A stretch of DNA of 54,890 nt, taken from Clostridiaceae bacterium. Its GTDB lineage: Bacteria; Bacillota; Clostridia; DSM-8532. The notes under the pieces are model-generated. The model saw only the letters and a list, made by a program, of their open reading frames with translations. It did no database searches and was not told where the DNA came from. The DNA lies in NCBI GenBank assembly GCA_012521105.1, contig JAAYNA010000120.1, forward strand, positions 1 to 54,890, given 5' to 3'. Numbering within the stretch: the stretch's first letter is position 1; every line of letters starts with the position of its first letter. Both the position numbers and the translations under genes were made by a program. Positions 8,690-17,306 of the stretch are shown piece by piece.

Positions 8690-8700
8690 AGGTACGAAAA

Positions 8701-9249
8701 ATGCAGGTTTTAGAAGGAAGCGTTTTATACCGTTTGCTAAAAAAACTGTTCTGGTATTACCAGCAAAGCATGATGAAAAAATTTATCTCTGTGCTTGTAA
8801 TGTGCTGGAAACATAGTTTTACTGCAAGAAGTTTTCGTGCTGTTGCCGGGTGTAAGGGTTTTACTCAGCACTCACTGGTTTTGCGTGCAGTAAAATGTCC
8901 TGTTGGATATTTGAAAGAGTTTTTGATACGGGTAGGTAAATGGCTTGACAAGCTGGTTTTGCGCTTGTCAGCTTCATTACAGAAATGGTCTGGTGCAAGT
9001 TTACTGTGTAATTTATTCAGGTTTATTTTCAGGGCTTCGGAAGAAAGGATTTTCGTACTTGCAGCGCCTATATTTGGTGTAGGGTATATTGTTGGCCGGT
9101 TAATACTTAACAGGCTGATGATACGGGATATCCTTTTCTTATCTGTTACATTTTTTGCTGCGGCAGTTTTATTAATAAAGCCCGAAAAACTAAGGGCATA
9201 TTTCAGGGGTAGTTTAGTCTACAAATTATATTTATTGGTATTGGGATAA
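8701..9249 (+). CDS. Unknown membrane-associated protein in polysaccharide operon
   Basis: The 182-residue protein has a strongly basic, amphipathic N-terminal part (several Lys/Arg-rich helices, residues 1-110). Two hydrophobic segments follow, at about 120-137 and 144-160, and a basic tail. GAGGT precedes the ATG. It sits 11 bp after the DUF4330 gene and 10 bp before the O-antigen-ligase-like gene, so it belongs to the same operon. I recognise no family. The composition fits a peripheral or membrane partner of the polymerase encoded next, which is only inference. Confidence 0.65.
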   Translation: MQVLEGSVLYRLLKKLFWYYQQSMMKKFISVLVMCWKHSFTARSFRAVAGCKGFTQHSLVLRAVKCPVGYLKEFLIRVGKWLDKLVLRLSASLQKWSGASLLCNLFRFIFRASEERIFVLAAPIFGVGYIVGRLILNRLMIRDILFLSVTFFAAAVLLIKPEKLRAYFRGSLVYKLYLLVLG

Positions 9250-9259
9250 GGTGTAGTAA

Positions 9260-10669
9260 ATGAACAAGTTGTATTTGATAGCTCTTTTTGCAGGAATATT
9301 TATATTAGGTATTTTATCATCATATTTGGGTATGCTGCCCGTTGCAGCAGTTATTGCCTGCATAGTTGCAGTAATAATGCTTTTGGCAGATTATCAAAAA
9401 GCAACAATAATTGTAGCGTTATTTACAGTGTTTGAATTTGTGCTCAGAACTCTTATTGGTCATCCTTTAATTTCAAGTATATGGGATGAGGTTGCTCTCC
9501 TGTTCTGTTTCGGAATCTGGATTTACAAATGGTTACGTTACAGAAACCAAACACCTTACCGTGTAAGTCCCCTGGATATATCACTAATCTCTTTTATGGC
9601 TGTTTGTGTTTTGCTGCTTTTCATTGCTGCTCCTGATTTCTCCATCGGGGTTGAAGGACTCAGGGTTGTAATTCAATACATGTTCTGGTTTTTTGTTGTA
9701 ACACAGCTTTTGAAAACTCCTGATGGTGTAAAAAGAATTATAAACATTGTTTTATTAACAGCTTTGTTAGTGTCTTTATACGGAATATACCAATTTATTG
9801 TCGGGGTAGAAATTCCCGCCAATTGGGTGGATCAGGCCGAGGGAGCAGTGCGTACCCGTTCATTTTCAATATTTACATCGCCAAATATGCTCGCCGGCTA
9901 CCTTTCATTGCTTATACCCGTCTCGGTAGGAATGTTTTTTGCAGAAAGAAACAGGGCAAGGAAAACATATTATGGTGCTGTAACTCTTTGTATGGGTCTG
10001 TCACTGCTTTTTACGCTGTCCAGAAGTGGTTGGATTTTCTGCTTTTGTGCAATGTTGTTCTATGTATGGATGAAGAACAGAAAACTTATTGTTCCAATGT
10101 TGCTATGCATGGGGGCACTGTTTATTTTATCGGTCATATTCATGCCTTCGGTCGCTAACAGAATACTGTATCTTTTCTCGCCGGCTTACTATGCAAGCAG
10201 TAGCGCTGGTGGAAGGATTTACCGGGCCGTCAAAGGTTTCGAATTGTTCTCCCAGTACCCGTTGTTTGGAATGGGCCTTGGTCAGTTTGGAGGCTCGGTG
10301 GCCTTAAGTCATAAACTTAACAATACTTTTTCAATGGACAATTACTACATTAAAACCGCTGTAGAAATGGGTCTGGTTGGACTGGTTGCCCTTCTTGTTC
10401 TTTTATATAATACCTTTATACATTGCTACAGGGCTTTATCAAAAATTACAGATCCTGAACAGAAGAATTGGGCGACAGGTATTCTTTCGGGCCTTGTTTG
10501 CGTTATTCTGTATAACCTTACCGAAAACATGCTGGAAATACCTCTGTTATCGTCATATTTCTGGATGTTTGCAGGAATAATAATGTTTCTGGCGCATGGC
10601 CAAAACAATGTAAACAGGGAACCTGCCGATTCAATTACTTCTGTTTCCCGGGCAGAAAAGACAGAGTAA
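9260..10669 (+). CDS. O-antigen ligase/polymerase-like membrane protein (Wzy_C type)
   Basis: The 469-residue polytopic protein has about 11-12 hydrophobic segments and a large extracytoplasmic loop at about residues 300-360. It carries the hallmark YPLFGMGLGQFG segment (near 332) of the WaaL/Wzy_C family, plus TSPNMLAGYLSLLIPV (near 209). Such proteins polymerise or ligate lipid-linked glycans outside the membrane. In a Gram-positive this would be polymerisation or attachment of a cell-wall polysaccharide. The gene's last 35 bp overlap the last 35 bp of the convergent glycosyltransferase-CsaB fusion gene. Confidence 0.85.
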   Translation: MNKLYLIALFAGIFILGILSSYLGMLPVAAVIACIVAVIMLLADYQKATIIVALFTVFEFVLRTLIGHPLISSIWDEVALLFCFGIWIYKWLRYRNQTPYRVSPLDISLISFMAVCVLLLFIAAPDFSIGVEGLRVVIQYMFWFFVVTQLLKTPDGVKRIINIVLLTALLVSLYGIYQFIVGVEIPANWVDQAEGAVRTRSFSIFTSPNMLAGYLSLLIPVSVGMFFAERNRARKTYYGAVTLCMGLSLLFTLSRSGWIFCFCAMLFYVWMKNRKLIVPMLLCMGALFILSVIFMPSVANRILYLFSPAYYASSSAGGRIYRAVKGFELFSQYPLFGMGLGQFGGSVALSHKLNNTFSMDNYYIKTAVEMGLVGLVALLVLLYNTFIHCYRALSKITDPEQKNWATGILSGLVCVILYNLTENMLEIPLLSSYFWMFAGIIMFLAHGQNNVNREPADSITSVSRAEKTE

Positions 10670-12875
10670 GCTCTACCGAATCTTTCACCATTTTTTCAAG
10701 CCGCGGCTTGAATCTCTCTAATTCCCTTTTTATCATGCCAGAGTTTTCCCATACCTCATTCAGGTTTTTCAGCAATTCATCCATATTGAAATTTTCGTTC
10801 CAGTCCACATAAGGCTGATTTATTGACTGCATGAAAAAGCCAACTTTTTGTTCATAAGCAAGCCCCACCATGGGGATATTAAGATTGGCAGCGTATATCA
10901 GTGAATGCAGCCGCATACCGATAACCATGCTTGTGTTTCCAATAACCGAAAGAGTTTCATCCACCGTATATCTTCTGGACAGAATATAGCCTTTTTGATT
11001 CATATTATGAAGTACCTTTTTCGCAAAGCGTAAATCATTTGGATGCTGCATTGCTATAAATACCGGAGTGGCATTGAAATCTGTTACTATTCTGTCTGCC
11101 AGAGAGGCCAGAATTTGTACCGCATTTTTCACCTTTTTCCACTTTCTCAAGCACAGGGCTACCAACTTTTTATCGGTAGGAATACCTTCTTTTCTTAAAA
11201 TCTCGAAACCCGTCGATAAGTCGCAGGAGGTAAGGGTTAAAGCAGGATCCGCCGTAATTTTTATAACAGGTTTTTTTACATTAAGAGACGATAGCTCCTT
11301 GTAAGCATAAGAATCTCTTAAGGTAATTGCATCCATTCTGTTAAGTATTCTTGATGATGCCCTGCGGTTCCATTTACCTGTAAGCGGGCCCAAGCCGTTC
11401 GCAAAAAGTACGGTACGGGCTCCCTTCCTCTTTGCAAGATAAAGAATGAAAAGATAATACCACAGCGATCTGCTGCTTGTACCATCCTGAATCAGTGTTC
11501 CTCCTCCGGCAATAAAAAGCCGGGTTTTTGAAAGAATAGCCAGAACCTTGAACGGATGAAAACGGTGCACTGACTGAACCCTGTAAAGAGTACGGGTTTC
11601 ATAGGGGTTATTCGATAAAACCACAATGGATAACTCCTCGTTATTTTGCTTAAGCTGTTCTATTATGGATTTTAATATCGCATCGTCACCACTGTTACGG
11701 TAACCATAATAGCCCAATATTGCAATATCGTATTTTTTTCCGTCTTTTTTCGATTGCCTTACCCGTGCCAGTATTCTGTTATATATATTTAATTGTGTTT
11801 CTGTCATAGCTTTTAGCGAAAACTTTTCTCTGGCTGTTTTATAAAGCCTTTCTCCAAATATGCGTCTTTTTTCTTCGTCACCTATAAGCTCAGTCAGATG
11901 ACTGGCTAGGGCATCGCTGTCGCCGGGAGTAAACAGATACCCGTTTTGCCCCTGAACAAACAAATCCTCAAGGCCGCCCACCCGGCTTGATACCGTAGCC
12001 TTTCCAAGTCGTGCTCCCTCAAGTATGGCATAGGGAAAACTCTCACTGTAGGATGCAAGAACATTTATATCAATTAAGTTTAGGAACGAGAAAGGCTCGG
12101 TTACCATGCCAAGGAAAAACACATTATCAGATATGCCAAGCCTGTTTGCTCTTTTTTCAAGGGATACCCTTAGTTCATCGCCCCATCCGGCGATTAGGAA
12201 CTTTGCCTTGGGGTATTTTTCTAATACCTTAGCCGCTGCATCAAGAAAAACCGTATGACCTTTAACCGGATCAAGCCTGGCAAGAATACCAATGAAAATG
12301 TCTCCGGGTTCAATGGGAACCCCGTATTTTTTTGCAAAATCTTCACGGGGCATTATATCTATAGTGTTCTCAAAGGATATACCGTTATATACGGTATAGA
12401 TCCGCTGTGGCGGGAAATTCCTTTTAATAAGCATCTCTTTAAAATTATGGGAAACAGCAATGTAATAATCCAAAAATCTAAGAGATACTGTATTAATAAG
12501 ACCAAAAGTATACATTTTTAAAATGCTATTCAGGTAATCCAGCCGGTAATCGCTATGTATTGTGGAAACCACCGGGATTTTTGTCTGTTTCTTGATAAAA
12601 ACGCCGATCATGTTGGCTTTTGCACCATGAGTGTGAAGAATATCATATTTCCCTTTAACAACAATTCTTCTTACCCTGTTAATGTCCTTAAAAATATTAC
12701 CTGTACGTATTACTTCCACATCAATGCCCATTTTTTTTGCATCATCAGCAAAAGGCCCTGGACGCAGGCTTATCAGTTTTACACTTATATAGTTTCCAAG
12801 CTGTTGTACCAGCGACAATACGTGGCTTTTTGCGCCACCTTCGTCGCCACCGCCTATTAAATGCAATACTCTCAT
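10635..12875 (-). CDS. csaB: Fusion of GT4 glycosyltransferase and CsaB polysaccharide pyruvyltransferase
   Basis: The 746-residue protein joins two enzymes. Residues 1 to about 370 are a family 4 glycosyltransferase (N-terminal HLIGGGDEGGAKSHVLSL, donor site SYSESFPYAILEGARLGKA near 275). From about 385 a CsaB domain begins (YDIAILGYYGYRNSGDDAIL), with GGGTLIQD near 475 and GMRLHSLIYA near 665. CsaB adds ketal-linked pyruvate to the secondary cell-wall polysaccharide, the anchor for S-layer-homology domains in Bacillus. The fusion suggests one polypeptide adds a sugar and then pyruvylates it. The flippase is encoded 40 bp upstream on the same strand. Both halves look intact. Confidence 0.85.
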   Translation of the reverse strand: MRVLHLIGGGDEGGAKSHVLSLVQQLGNYISVKLISLRPGPFADDAKKMGIDVEVIRTGNIFKDINRVRRIVVKGKYDILHTHGAKANMIGVFIKKQTKIPVVSTIHSDYRLDYLNSILKMYTFGLINTVSLRFLDYYIAVSHNFKEMLIKRNFPPQRIYTVYNGISFENTIDIMPREDFAKKYGVPIEPGDIFIGILARLDPVKGHTVFLDAAAKVLEKYPKAKFLIAGWGDELRVSLEKRANRLGISDNVFFLGMVTEPFSFLNLIDINVLASYSESFPYAILEGARLGKATVSSRVGGLEDLFVQGQNGYLFTPGDSDALASHLTELIGDEEKRRIFGERLYKTAREKFSLKAMTETQLNIYNRILARVRQSKKDGKKYDIAILGYYGYRNSGDDAILKSIIEQLKQNNEELSIVVLSNNPYETRTLYRVQSVHRFHPFKVLAILSKTRLFIAGGGTLIQDGTSSRSLWYYLFILYLAKRKGARTVLFANGLGPLTGKWNRRASSRILNRMDAITLRDSYAYKELSSLNVKKPVIKITADPALTLTSCDLSTGFEILRKEGIPTDKKLVALCLRKWKKVKNAVQILASLADRIVTDFNATPVFIAMQHPNDLRFAKKVLHNMNQKGYILSRRYTVDETLSVIGNTSMVIGMRLHSLIYAANLNIPMVGLAYEQKVGFFMQSINQPYVDWNENFNMDELLKNLNEVWENSGMIKRELERFKPRLEKMVKDSVELTLSFLPGKQK

Positions 12876-12915
12876 AAATAAACTCCTTACACTGTGCTTT
12901 GATATTTTTGCAGTG

Positions 12916-14406
12916 TTACTGTTTTTTTGTACGATTAATCCAGTTTATTAAATAGTTTATCTCGGTTTTTAACTCTCCTGTTAGAATCAAGCTTCCAAAA
13001 TATACAACGCATCCTGTAATTACAATCAGAATAAGGCTTATTACCGAAAGTCTCATATAATGGACTCCAGTCCAAACCACCAGACCCATTATAAAGCAAG
13101 CCAGCACAATCCGGGCTATACTTAGCCGATTAAATGCAATTTTCATTATTTTTCTGCTTCTGGAAAGAGAAAGGCTTAAATACACAAGGTATGCCAGTGC
13201 AGTATTGACTGCTGCTGCCCTGTACCCGTAAACTTTTACAAAAATAATGTTTAGCCCCAGGTTTAACGAGGCGCTTATAACTGTGTTGTAAAAAAGCGGT
13301 TTGGTGTTTGATGTCAGTTCCCAGGCTTTATTGCTGTATTCAGCAAGGCCATACAGAAACATTCCGATAGCAACCCATATTATTACAAACCCATTCTCAA
13401 AGTAAGCGGCATCAAGGAAGAGTTTCGAAATTACGGCTGATAAAATACACAGTCCTGTAAGGGCGGGTAATGATACCAACAGATAATATCTTACAGCCTG
13501 CGACAGGAAATATTCGGTCTGGGATTTATTGTTCTGACGCCATGTTTTCAGGATCATAGGGTAAACACCGCGCATTACCGCAACAAGAATCAGGTTAAAA
13601 ACCGTTGATGATATGGTATAGTTAGCATGATATATTCCCATTTGTTCTGCGCCGAGTATGGGTGTTATTACGTACCTGTCCGAAAGGTTAAGAATGCTCA
13701 TTGTAATGTTCACACCAACAAGGGGAAGGCTGTATATCATAAACTTTCTTAAAACAATTTTTGAGAAATATTTAAAAGTAAAATACCTGTGTATTTTTGT
13801 TCTGAGAACAATTGTTATTATAACAACGGTGTCTACAACTATATTACTTAATACAGCAGTTGCCGGGGTATAGTGATTGGTTTGATATTTATTAACCAGC
13901 AAGATTGTAAGCAAAAGTTTCATCGACACCGAGAAAATGGAAAGGAACAGGTAGAGCTTTGTTTTCCTTGTTGCAGCAAGAATGCTTGTCAGAACCTGGT
14001 TTGTATTGAATGTAACAAACATAATAAGGCTAAGAATAAGTAATTGGGTAAGATAAGCTTCTCTTCCCCGGTTAATAAGAAATATGCCTGCAAGGCCTAA
14101 AACCACAACAATTACATTTGTGCACAGCCAAAGGGTAAAAGATGTTGAATAAAAAAGAGTGCGCCTTTTATCACTGTCAAAGGCATTTACGTAGCGATAA
14201 ACCGACTGAATCAACCAGCCCACCAACAAAAACGAAGAAATGTTTATTGTGGTAGTAATAAGACCATAGTAGCCATATACCTCGGGTGCAAAAAAGCCGG
14301 TATATAAGGTTATTGTAATAAGTCCGATTAGGCCTTCAATTATTCTAGCCGGAAGATACAACATTGTATCTTTTACCATAATTTTTTTTACTTCATGTGT
14401 ATTCAA
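12916..14406 (-). CDS. Polysaccharide flippase (MOP superfamily, Wzx-like)
   Basis: The protein of about 496 residues has 12-14 hydrophobic segments and the layout of lipid-linked oligosaccharide exporters. Family-like stretches include LPLVGVNITMSILNLSDRYVI (near 225) and the N-terminal LPARIIEGLIGLI segment. It would move the undecaprenyl-linked repeat unit to the outside, where the ligase/polymerase encoded nearby acts. I prefer TTG at 14406, which has AGGTG 6 nt upstream; GTG at 14415 gives three more residues but has no clear ribosome site. The GT4-CsaB fusion follows 40 bp downstream in the same operon. Confidence 0.83.
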   Translation of the reverse strand: MNTHEVKKIMVKDTMLYLPARIIEGLIGLITITLYTGFFAPEVYGYYGLITTTINISSFLLVGWLIQSVYRYVNAFDSDKRRTLFYSTSFTLWLCTNVIVVVLGLAGIFLINRGREAYLTQLLILSLIMFVTFNTNQVLTSILAATRKTKLYLFLSIFSVSMKLLLTILLVNKYQTNHYTPATAVLSNIVVDTVVIITIVLRTKIHRYFTFKYFSKIVLRKFMIYSLPLVGVNITMSILNLSDRYVITPILGAEQMGIYHANYTISSTVFNLILVAVMRGVYPMILKTWRQNNKSQTEYFLSQAVRYYLLVSLPALTGLCILSAVISKLFLDAAYFENGFVIIWVAIGMFLYGLAEYSNKAWELTSNTKPLFYNTVISASLNLGLNIIFVKVYGYRAAAVNTALAYLVYLSLSLSRSRKIMKIAFNRLSIARIVLACFIMGLVVWTGVHYMRLSVISLILIVITGCVVYFGSLILTGELKTEINYLINWINRTKKQ

Positions 14407-14445
14407 TAGCTTCACCTGTATCTTTCTGTTACTGCAGCTTTACCT

Positions 14446-14529
14446 GTGAGTGATCTGGTCTTTTGGTTATTTTGAGCAAGAGCCATCTAATCCCCTTCAG
14501 GATTAAGAAACTCACGTTTTAATATTATA
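14446..14529 (-). promoter_or_regulatory. Extended -10 promoter and structured leader of the flippase gene
   Basis: Minus-strand TGC-TATAAT has its -10 at 14524-14529. From about position 14515 the transcript could fold: GTGAG/CTCAC closes 14446-14515, and inside it a hairpin carries TAATCC/GGATTA flanked by GAG/CTC. I recognise no known riboswitch class. The fold is by eye only. Confidence 0.4.
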
Positions 14530-14565
14530 GCAAGCAATGAATTTTCGCAAGCAAATCCTGAATGC

Positions 14566-14595
14566 AAAAAGGGACTGCTTAGTTTAAGCAGTCCC
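14566..14595 (-). terminator. Terminator of the minus-strand redox gene group
   Basis: GGGACTGCTT (14571-14580) pairs perfectly with AAGCAGTCCC (14586-14595). On the minus strand five T follow. It lies 30 bp after the glutaredoxin-like stop codon. Confidence 0.9.
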
Positions 14596-14624
14596 CGGAG
14601 AGACGAATACAGGAATTTGGAAAC

Positions 14625-14855
14625 CTATTGATTTATCAACTCATCAATCCTGCTCCTGTCGAAACCAATGATTATATTTCCATCGATATCGATAACCGGA
14701 ACGCCTCTTTGACCCGATTTCTGAATCATTTCCCTCGCCCTCGCAGGATCGGCTGACACATCAACATCCTCAAAAGGTATATTTTTTTCTGAAAGATAAT
14801 CTTTTGCCATAACGCAATAGGGGCAAGTTGGTGTGGAATAAACCGTAACTTTCAT
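14625..14855 (-). CDS. Glutaredoxin-like thiol-disulfide oxidoreductase (NrdH/YruB type)
   Basis: This 76-residue thioredoxin-fold protein has the active site CPYC (residues 10-13) and the cis-proline segment RGVPVIDIDG. The charged GFDRSRIDELI C-terminus resembles the small clostridial glutaredoxin-like family. AAGGAG lies 8 nt before ATG 14855, so the in-frame ATG 18 bp further upstream is less likely. It follows the thioredoxin-thioredoxin reductase fusion by 62 bp on the same strand, and that enzyme is the obvious candidate for its reductase. It ends at a strong terminator. Confidence 0.85.
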   Translation of the reverse strand: MKVTVYSTPTCPYCVMAKDYLSEKNIPFEDVDVSADPARAREMIQKSGQRGVPVIDIDGNIIIGFDRSRIDELINQ

Positions 14856-14917
14856 TCTATACACTCCTTTCAACTAATTATAACCTAAATCTTTATTAAA
14901 AACAGGTTTTCATAAAG

Positions 14918-16198
14918 TCATACCCCGTATGCAGCAAGGAAACGCCCTGCCATAATTGCAGCTACAGAACCATCTCCTACTGCGGTTGTAATCTGCCGTA
15001 CCTCTTTTCTTCTCACATCACCGGCGGCAAACACTCCTTTTACCGAGGTCTGTAAATTTTCGTCTGTTATTATATAGCCATAATCGTCAATTTCAATCTG
15101 TCCTTTAAAAAGGTTGCTTTGTGGCTGCATACCGATATATATAAAAATTCCGTCGGTATCCATTTCGTATGCCTCATTGGTTTTATTATCCATTAATGTA
15201 ACACCCGTAACAAAATCCTTCCCATTAATAGCCTTTACTTCAGTATTAAACAATATTTCAATTGAGGGATTTTTCAAAAGCTCTTCCTGGGATGATTTTG
15301 TGGCAGTAAAATGATCCCTGCGGTGTACAACGGTAACCTTCTTAGCAAAGCGAGTAAGGAAAATGGCCTCTTCAACCGCTGCATCACCACCACCTACAAC
15401 AATGACATTCGCATCATAATAAAATGCACCGTCACAGGTTGCGCAGTAATGGACACCTTTTCCAGCAAAAGTTTCTTCACCTTCAATGTTTAATTTGCGA
15501 GGGGTTGCACCTGTTGCAATTATTACAGAGCGGGCATAATAATCGGTTTTGTTTGTTTGAAGTTTTTTTATTTCTCCCGAAAAGTCTACTTGTATAACAT
15601 CCTGCATGTCATCTATTTGAGCACCGAAATCCATTGCCTGTTTTTTCATGTTATTAACCAGGTCAATTCCCCTGATGACACCGTTTGTTCCTGGGTAGTT
15701 TGCCACCTGGTATGTGCTGGCAACCTGCCCACCCACCATACTGTCATCAACTACTACCGTAAAAAGCTTTGAACGTGCTGCGTATATTGCCGAAGTCAAA
15801 CCTGCAGGACCTCCGCCCAGTATTAAAACATCGCATTCGGTTTTGTTTCTTTCAAGGCATTCACATTTATTACCAATCACATCTTCAATAACGCATTTTA
15901 ATTCGGGTCTGCGGGTGTATCCTGAAAGGGTTTTGCAGAACTCCTTTCCATTTCTGAAAAACACTATTGTGGAACTTGCCTTTATATGATACTTTTTGCT
16001 CAGCTCATGGTTCTGGTCTTTGTTCACCCTGACAAATAACATTTTCTCGCAGAACTCGGAAGCCAGACGTTCAAAAACCGGCATAACAGAACTACATATA
16101 GGGCAATCATTACTGTAAAAAATAACTGCAACGGGCAAACCACTGTTAAGCACCGTGCTCTCAAACTCTTTTCCCGAAATTTCAATAACCTTACTCAT
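14918..16198 (-). CDS. trxB: Thioredoxin reductase with N-terminal thioredoxin domain
   Basis: The 426-residue protein fuses a thioredoxin fold (about residues 1-105) to an NADPH-dependent flavoprotein thioredoxin reductase (about 115-426). The thioredoxin part has CPIC instead of the usual CGPC (NDCPICSS, near residue 31). The reductase shows the FAD motif LILGGGPAGLTSAIYAAR, the redox centre CATC (HYCATCDGAFY), the NAD(P) motif VVGGGDAAVEEA and the closing FAAGDVRRKEVRQI. GAGGGGG gives the start at ATG 16198. The built-in domain may pass electrons to the small glutaredoxin-like protein encoded next; that is inference. The DUF362 gene upstream may share the transcript. Confidence 0.88.
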   Translation of the reverse strand: MSKVIEISGKEFESTVLNSGLPVAVIFYSNDCPICSSVMPVFERLASEFCEKMLFVRVNKDQNHELSKKYHIKASSTIVFFRNGKEFCKTLSGYTRRPELKCVIEDVIGNKCECLERNKTECDVLILGGGPAGLTSAIYAARSKLFTVVVDDSMVGGQVASTYQVANYPGTNGVIRGIDLVNNMKKQAMDFGAQIDDMQDVIQVDFSGEIKKLQTNKTDYYARSVIIATGATPRKLNIEGEETFAGKGVHYCATCDGAFYYDANVIVVGGGDAAVEEAIFLTRFAKKVTVVHRRDHFTATKSSQEELLKNPSIEILFNTEVKAINGKDFVTGVTLMDNKTNEAYEMDTDGIFIYIGMQPQSNLFKGQIEIDDYGYIITDENLQTSVKGVFAAGDVRRKEVRQITTAVGDGSVAAIMAGRFLAAYGV

Positions 16199-16273
16199 AA
16201 TGATACCCCCTCTCACTAAGGGAATTGCTATTATTTATATACCCACTTAAAGAAAAATAAACCTGTAAATTTT

Positions 16274-17173
16274 TTATTCATCTATTGCAAAAGATTGATC
16301 ATAAACTGCATAACTGAAGGCCTTTTCTGCATCTTTTATGCTCAGCCCTGATATTTGAATTTCTTCAAGCTTTCCTTTTCCAACACCGGCAAGTATTGAC
16401 TGATACAGATAATTAATGGCTTGAGGTTTATAACCAAGTAATCTTGCACCAATTGTATCCACAGATACAGGATCGGTTCCGGCAATGACTATTCCTGCAT
16501 TCCTGGCAACTCCCTTTATTGGCCCGGTACCTACCATAGCGGGCATGGTACTTAAGATTGAAAGATCAATTGGAATAATTTGAACCATTGAACGTATAAA
16601 ACCATGAAGGTCTTTATGAATACCACAATTCTTCTTGGGATGACCGTGTTCTTCCGCAGGTGGCCAGGACAAGGCAACGTTTTTTATGCAGGCGGACATT
16701 ACCGCTTCTTCGTGTTGTTTTAGTTGGGTAAAGGAGACATGGAAGGTCATTTCATATAATAGGGTATTTATTTTAGTTTTCTCCGGATAATCGTGATTCA
16801 GTGATATTTCAGTGAACGGACCATGGTTAAGATCTATAAACTCAATGGATTCCTGCCGCAAAAGCTGGGTAATACCCAGCTCATCAAGAACAATTCGGGT
16901 CTCTTTGGAACCTGAACCACAGGCCATAACTATTCTTTTAGGGTTTAGTTCTTTTATAAAGCGTATAAGTGTTCTTAATGTATTATTTCCAGTTACCACG
17001 CCATACTCGGGGGGAATATTTTTAACAAAGTTTGGTGTTATTACAACAACATCATCACTTTTTATCATATTTTTGGCCTGAATTAAAGAAAGGGCATGTA
17101 AAAGGCAATCGCTTTCATTTTCACGGTTTTGGGAAGTTCCAACATTAGAGAGTGGAACTCTGCGTTCACGCAT
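16274..17173 (-). CDS. DUF362 domain protein
   Basis: The 299-residue protein matches the DUF362 pattern: DDVVVITPNFVKN near residue 40, the MACGSGSKETRIVLDELG segment near 84, the ALSWPPAEEHGH stretch near 168, and GIVIAGTDPVSVDTIGARLLG near 225. Many DUF362 proteins carry ferredoxin motifs; this one has no CxxCxxC set, so it is the short form without iron-sulphur clusters. AAGGAGG precedes the ATG. Its biochemical role is not known to me. The neighbouring redox genes are consistent with, but do not prove, a redox connection. Confidence 0.8.
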   Translation of the reverse strand: MRERRVPLSNVGTSQNRENESDCLLHALSLIQAKNMIKSDDVVVITPNFVKNIPPEYGVVTGNNTLRTLIRFIKELNPKRIVMACGSGSKETRIVLDELGITQLLRQESIEFIDLNHGPFTEISLNHDYPEKTKINTLLYEMTFHVSFTQLKQHEEAVMSACIKNVALSWPPAEEHGHPKKNCGIHKDLHGFIRSMVQIIPIDLSILSTMPAMVGTGPIKGVARNAGIVIAGTDPVSVDTIGARLLGYKPQAINYLYQSILAGVGKGKLEEIQISGLSIKDAEKAFSYAVYDQSFAIDE

Positions 17174-17232
17174 ATTAATCTCCTCCTTGTAATTGTTAGT
17201 ATTTCATTAAGCCTGTAAAATATAAATGAAGT

Positions 17233-17261
17233 ATTGAAATTACTGCCAGATAAATTGACAA
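17233..17261 (-). promoter_or_regulatory. Candidate promoter of the DUF362 gene
   Basis: Minus-strand TTGTCA (-35) and TTCAAT (-10) are separated by 17 bp, about 60 bp before the start codon. The -35 is a good match and the -10 only moderate. Confidence 0.35.
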
Positions 17262-17278
17262 AAAGAATAAAGAAGAGC

Positions 17279-17305
17279 AAAAAAAAATCGGAGCCTTAAG
17301 CTCCG
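17279..17305 (-). terminator. Orphan minus-strand terminator
   Basis: CGGAGC/GCTCCG (17289-17294 and 17300-17305) is followed on the minus strand by A and then a run of T. No protein gene on the minus strand feeds it from the right; the next plus-strand gene starts at 17661. It implies a short non-coding or antisense transcript, or it insulates the DUF362 promoter. Confidence 0.65.
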
Positions 17306-17306
17306 C

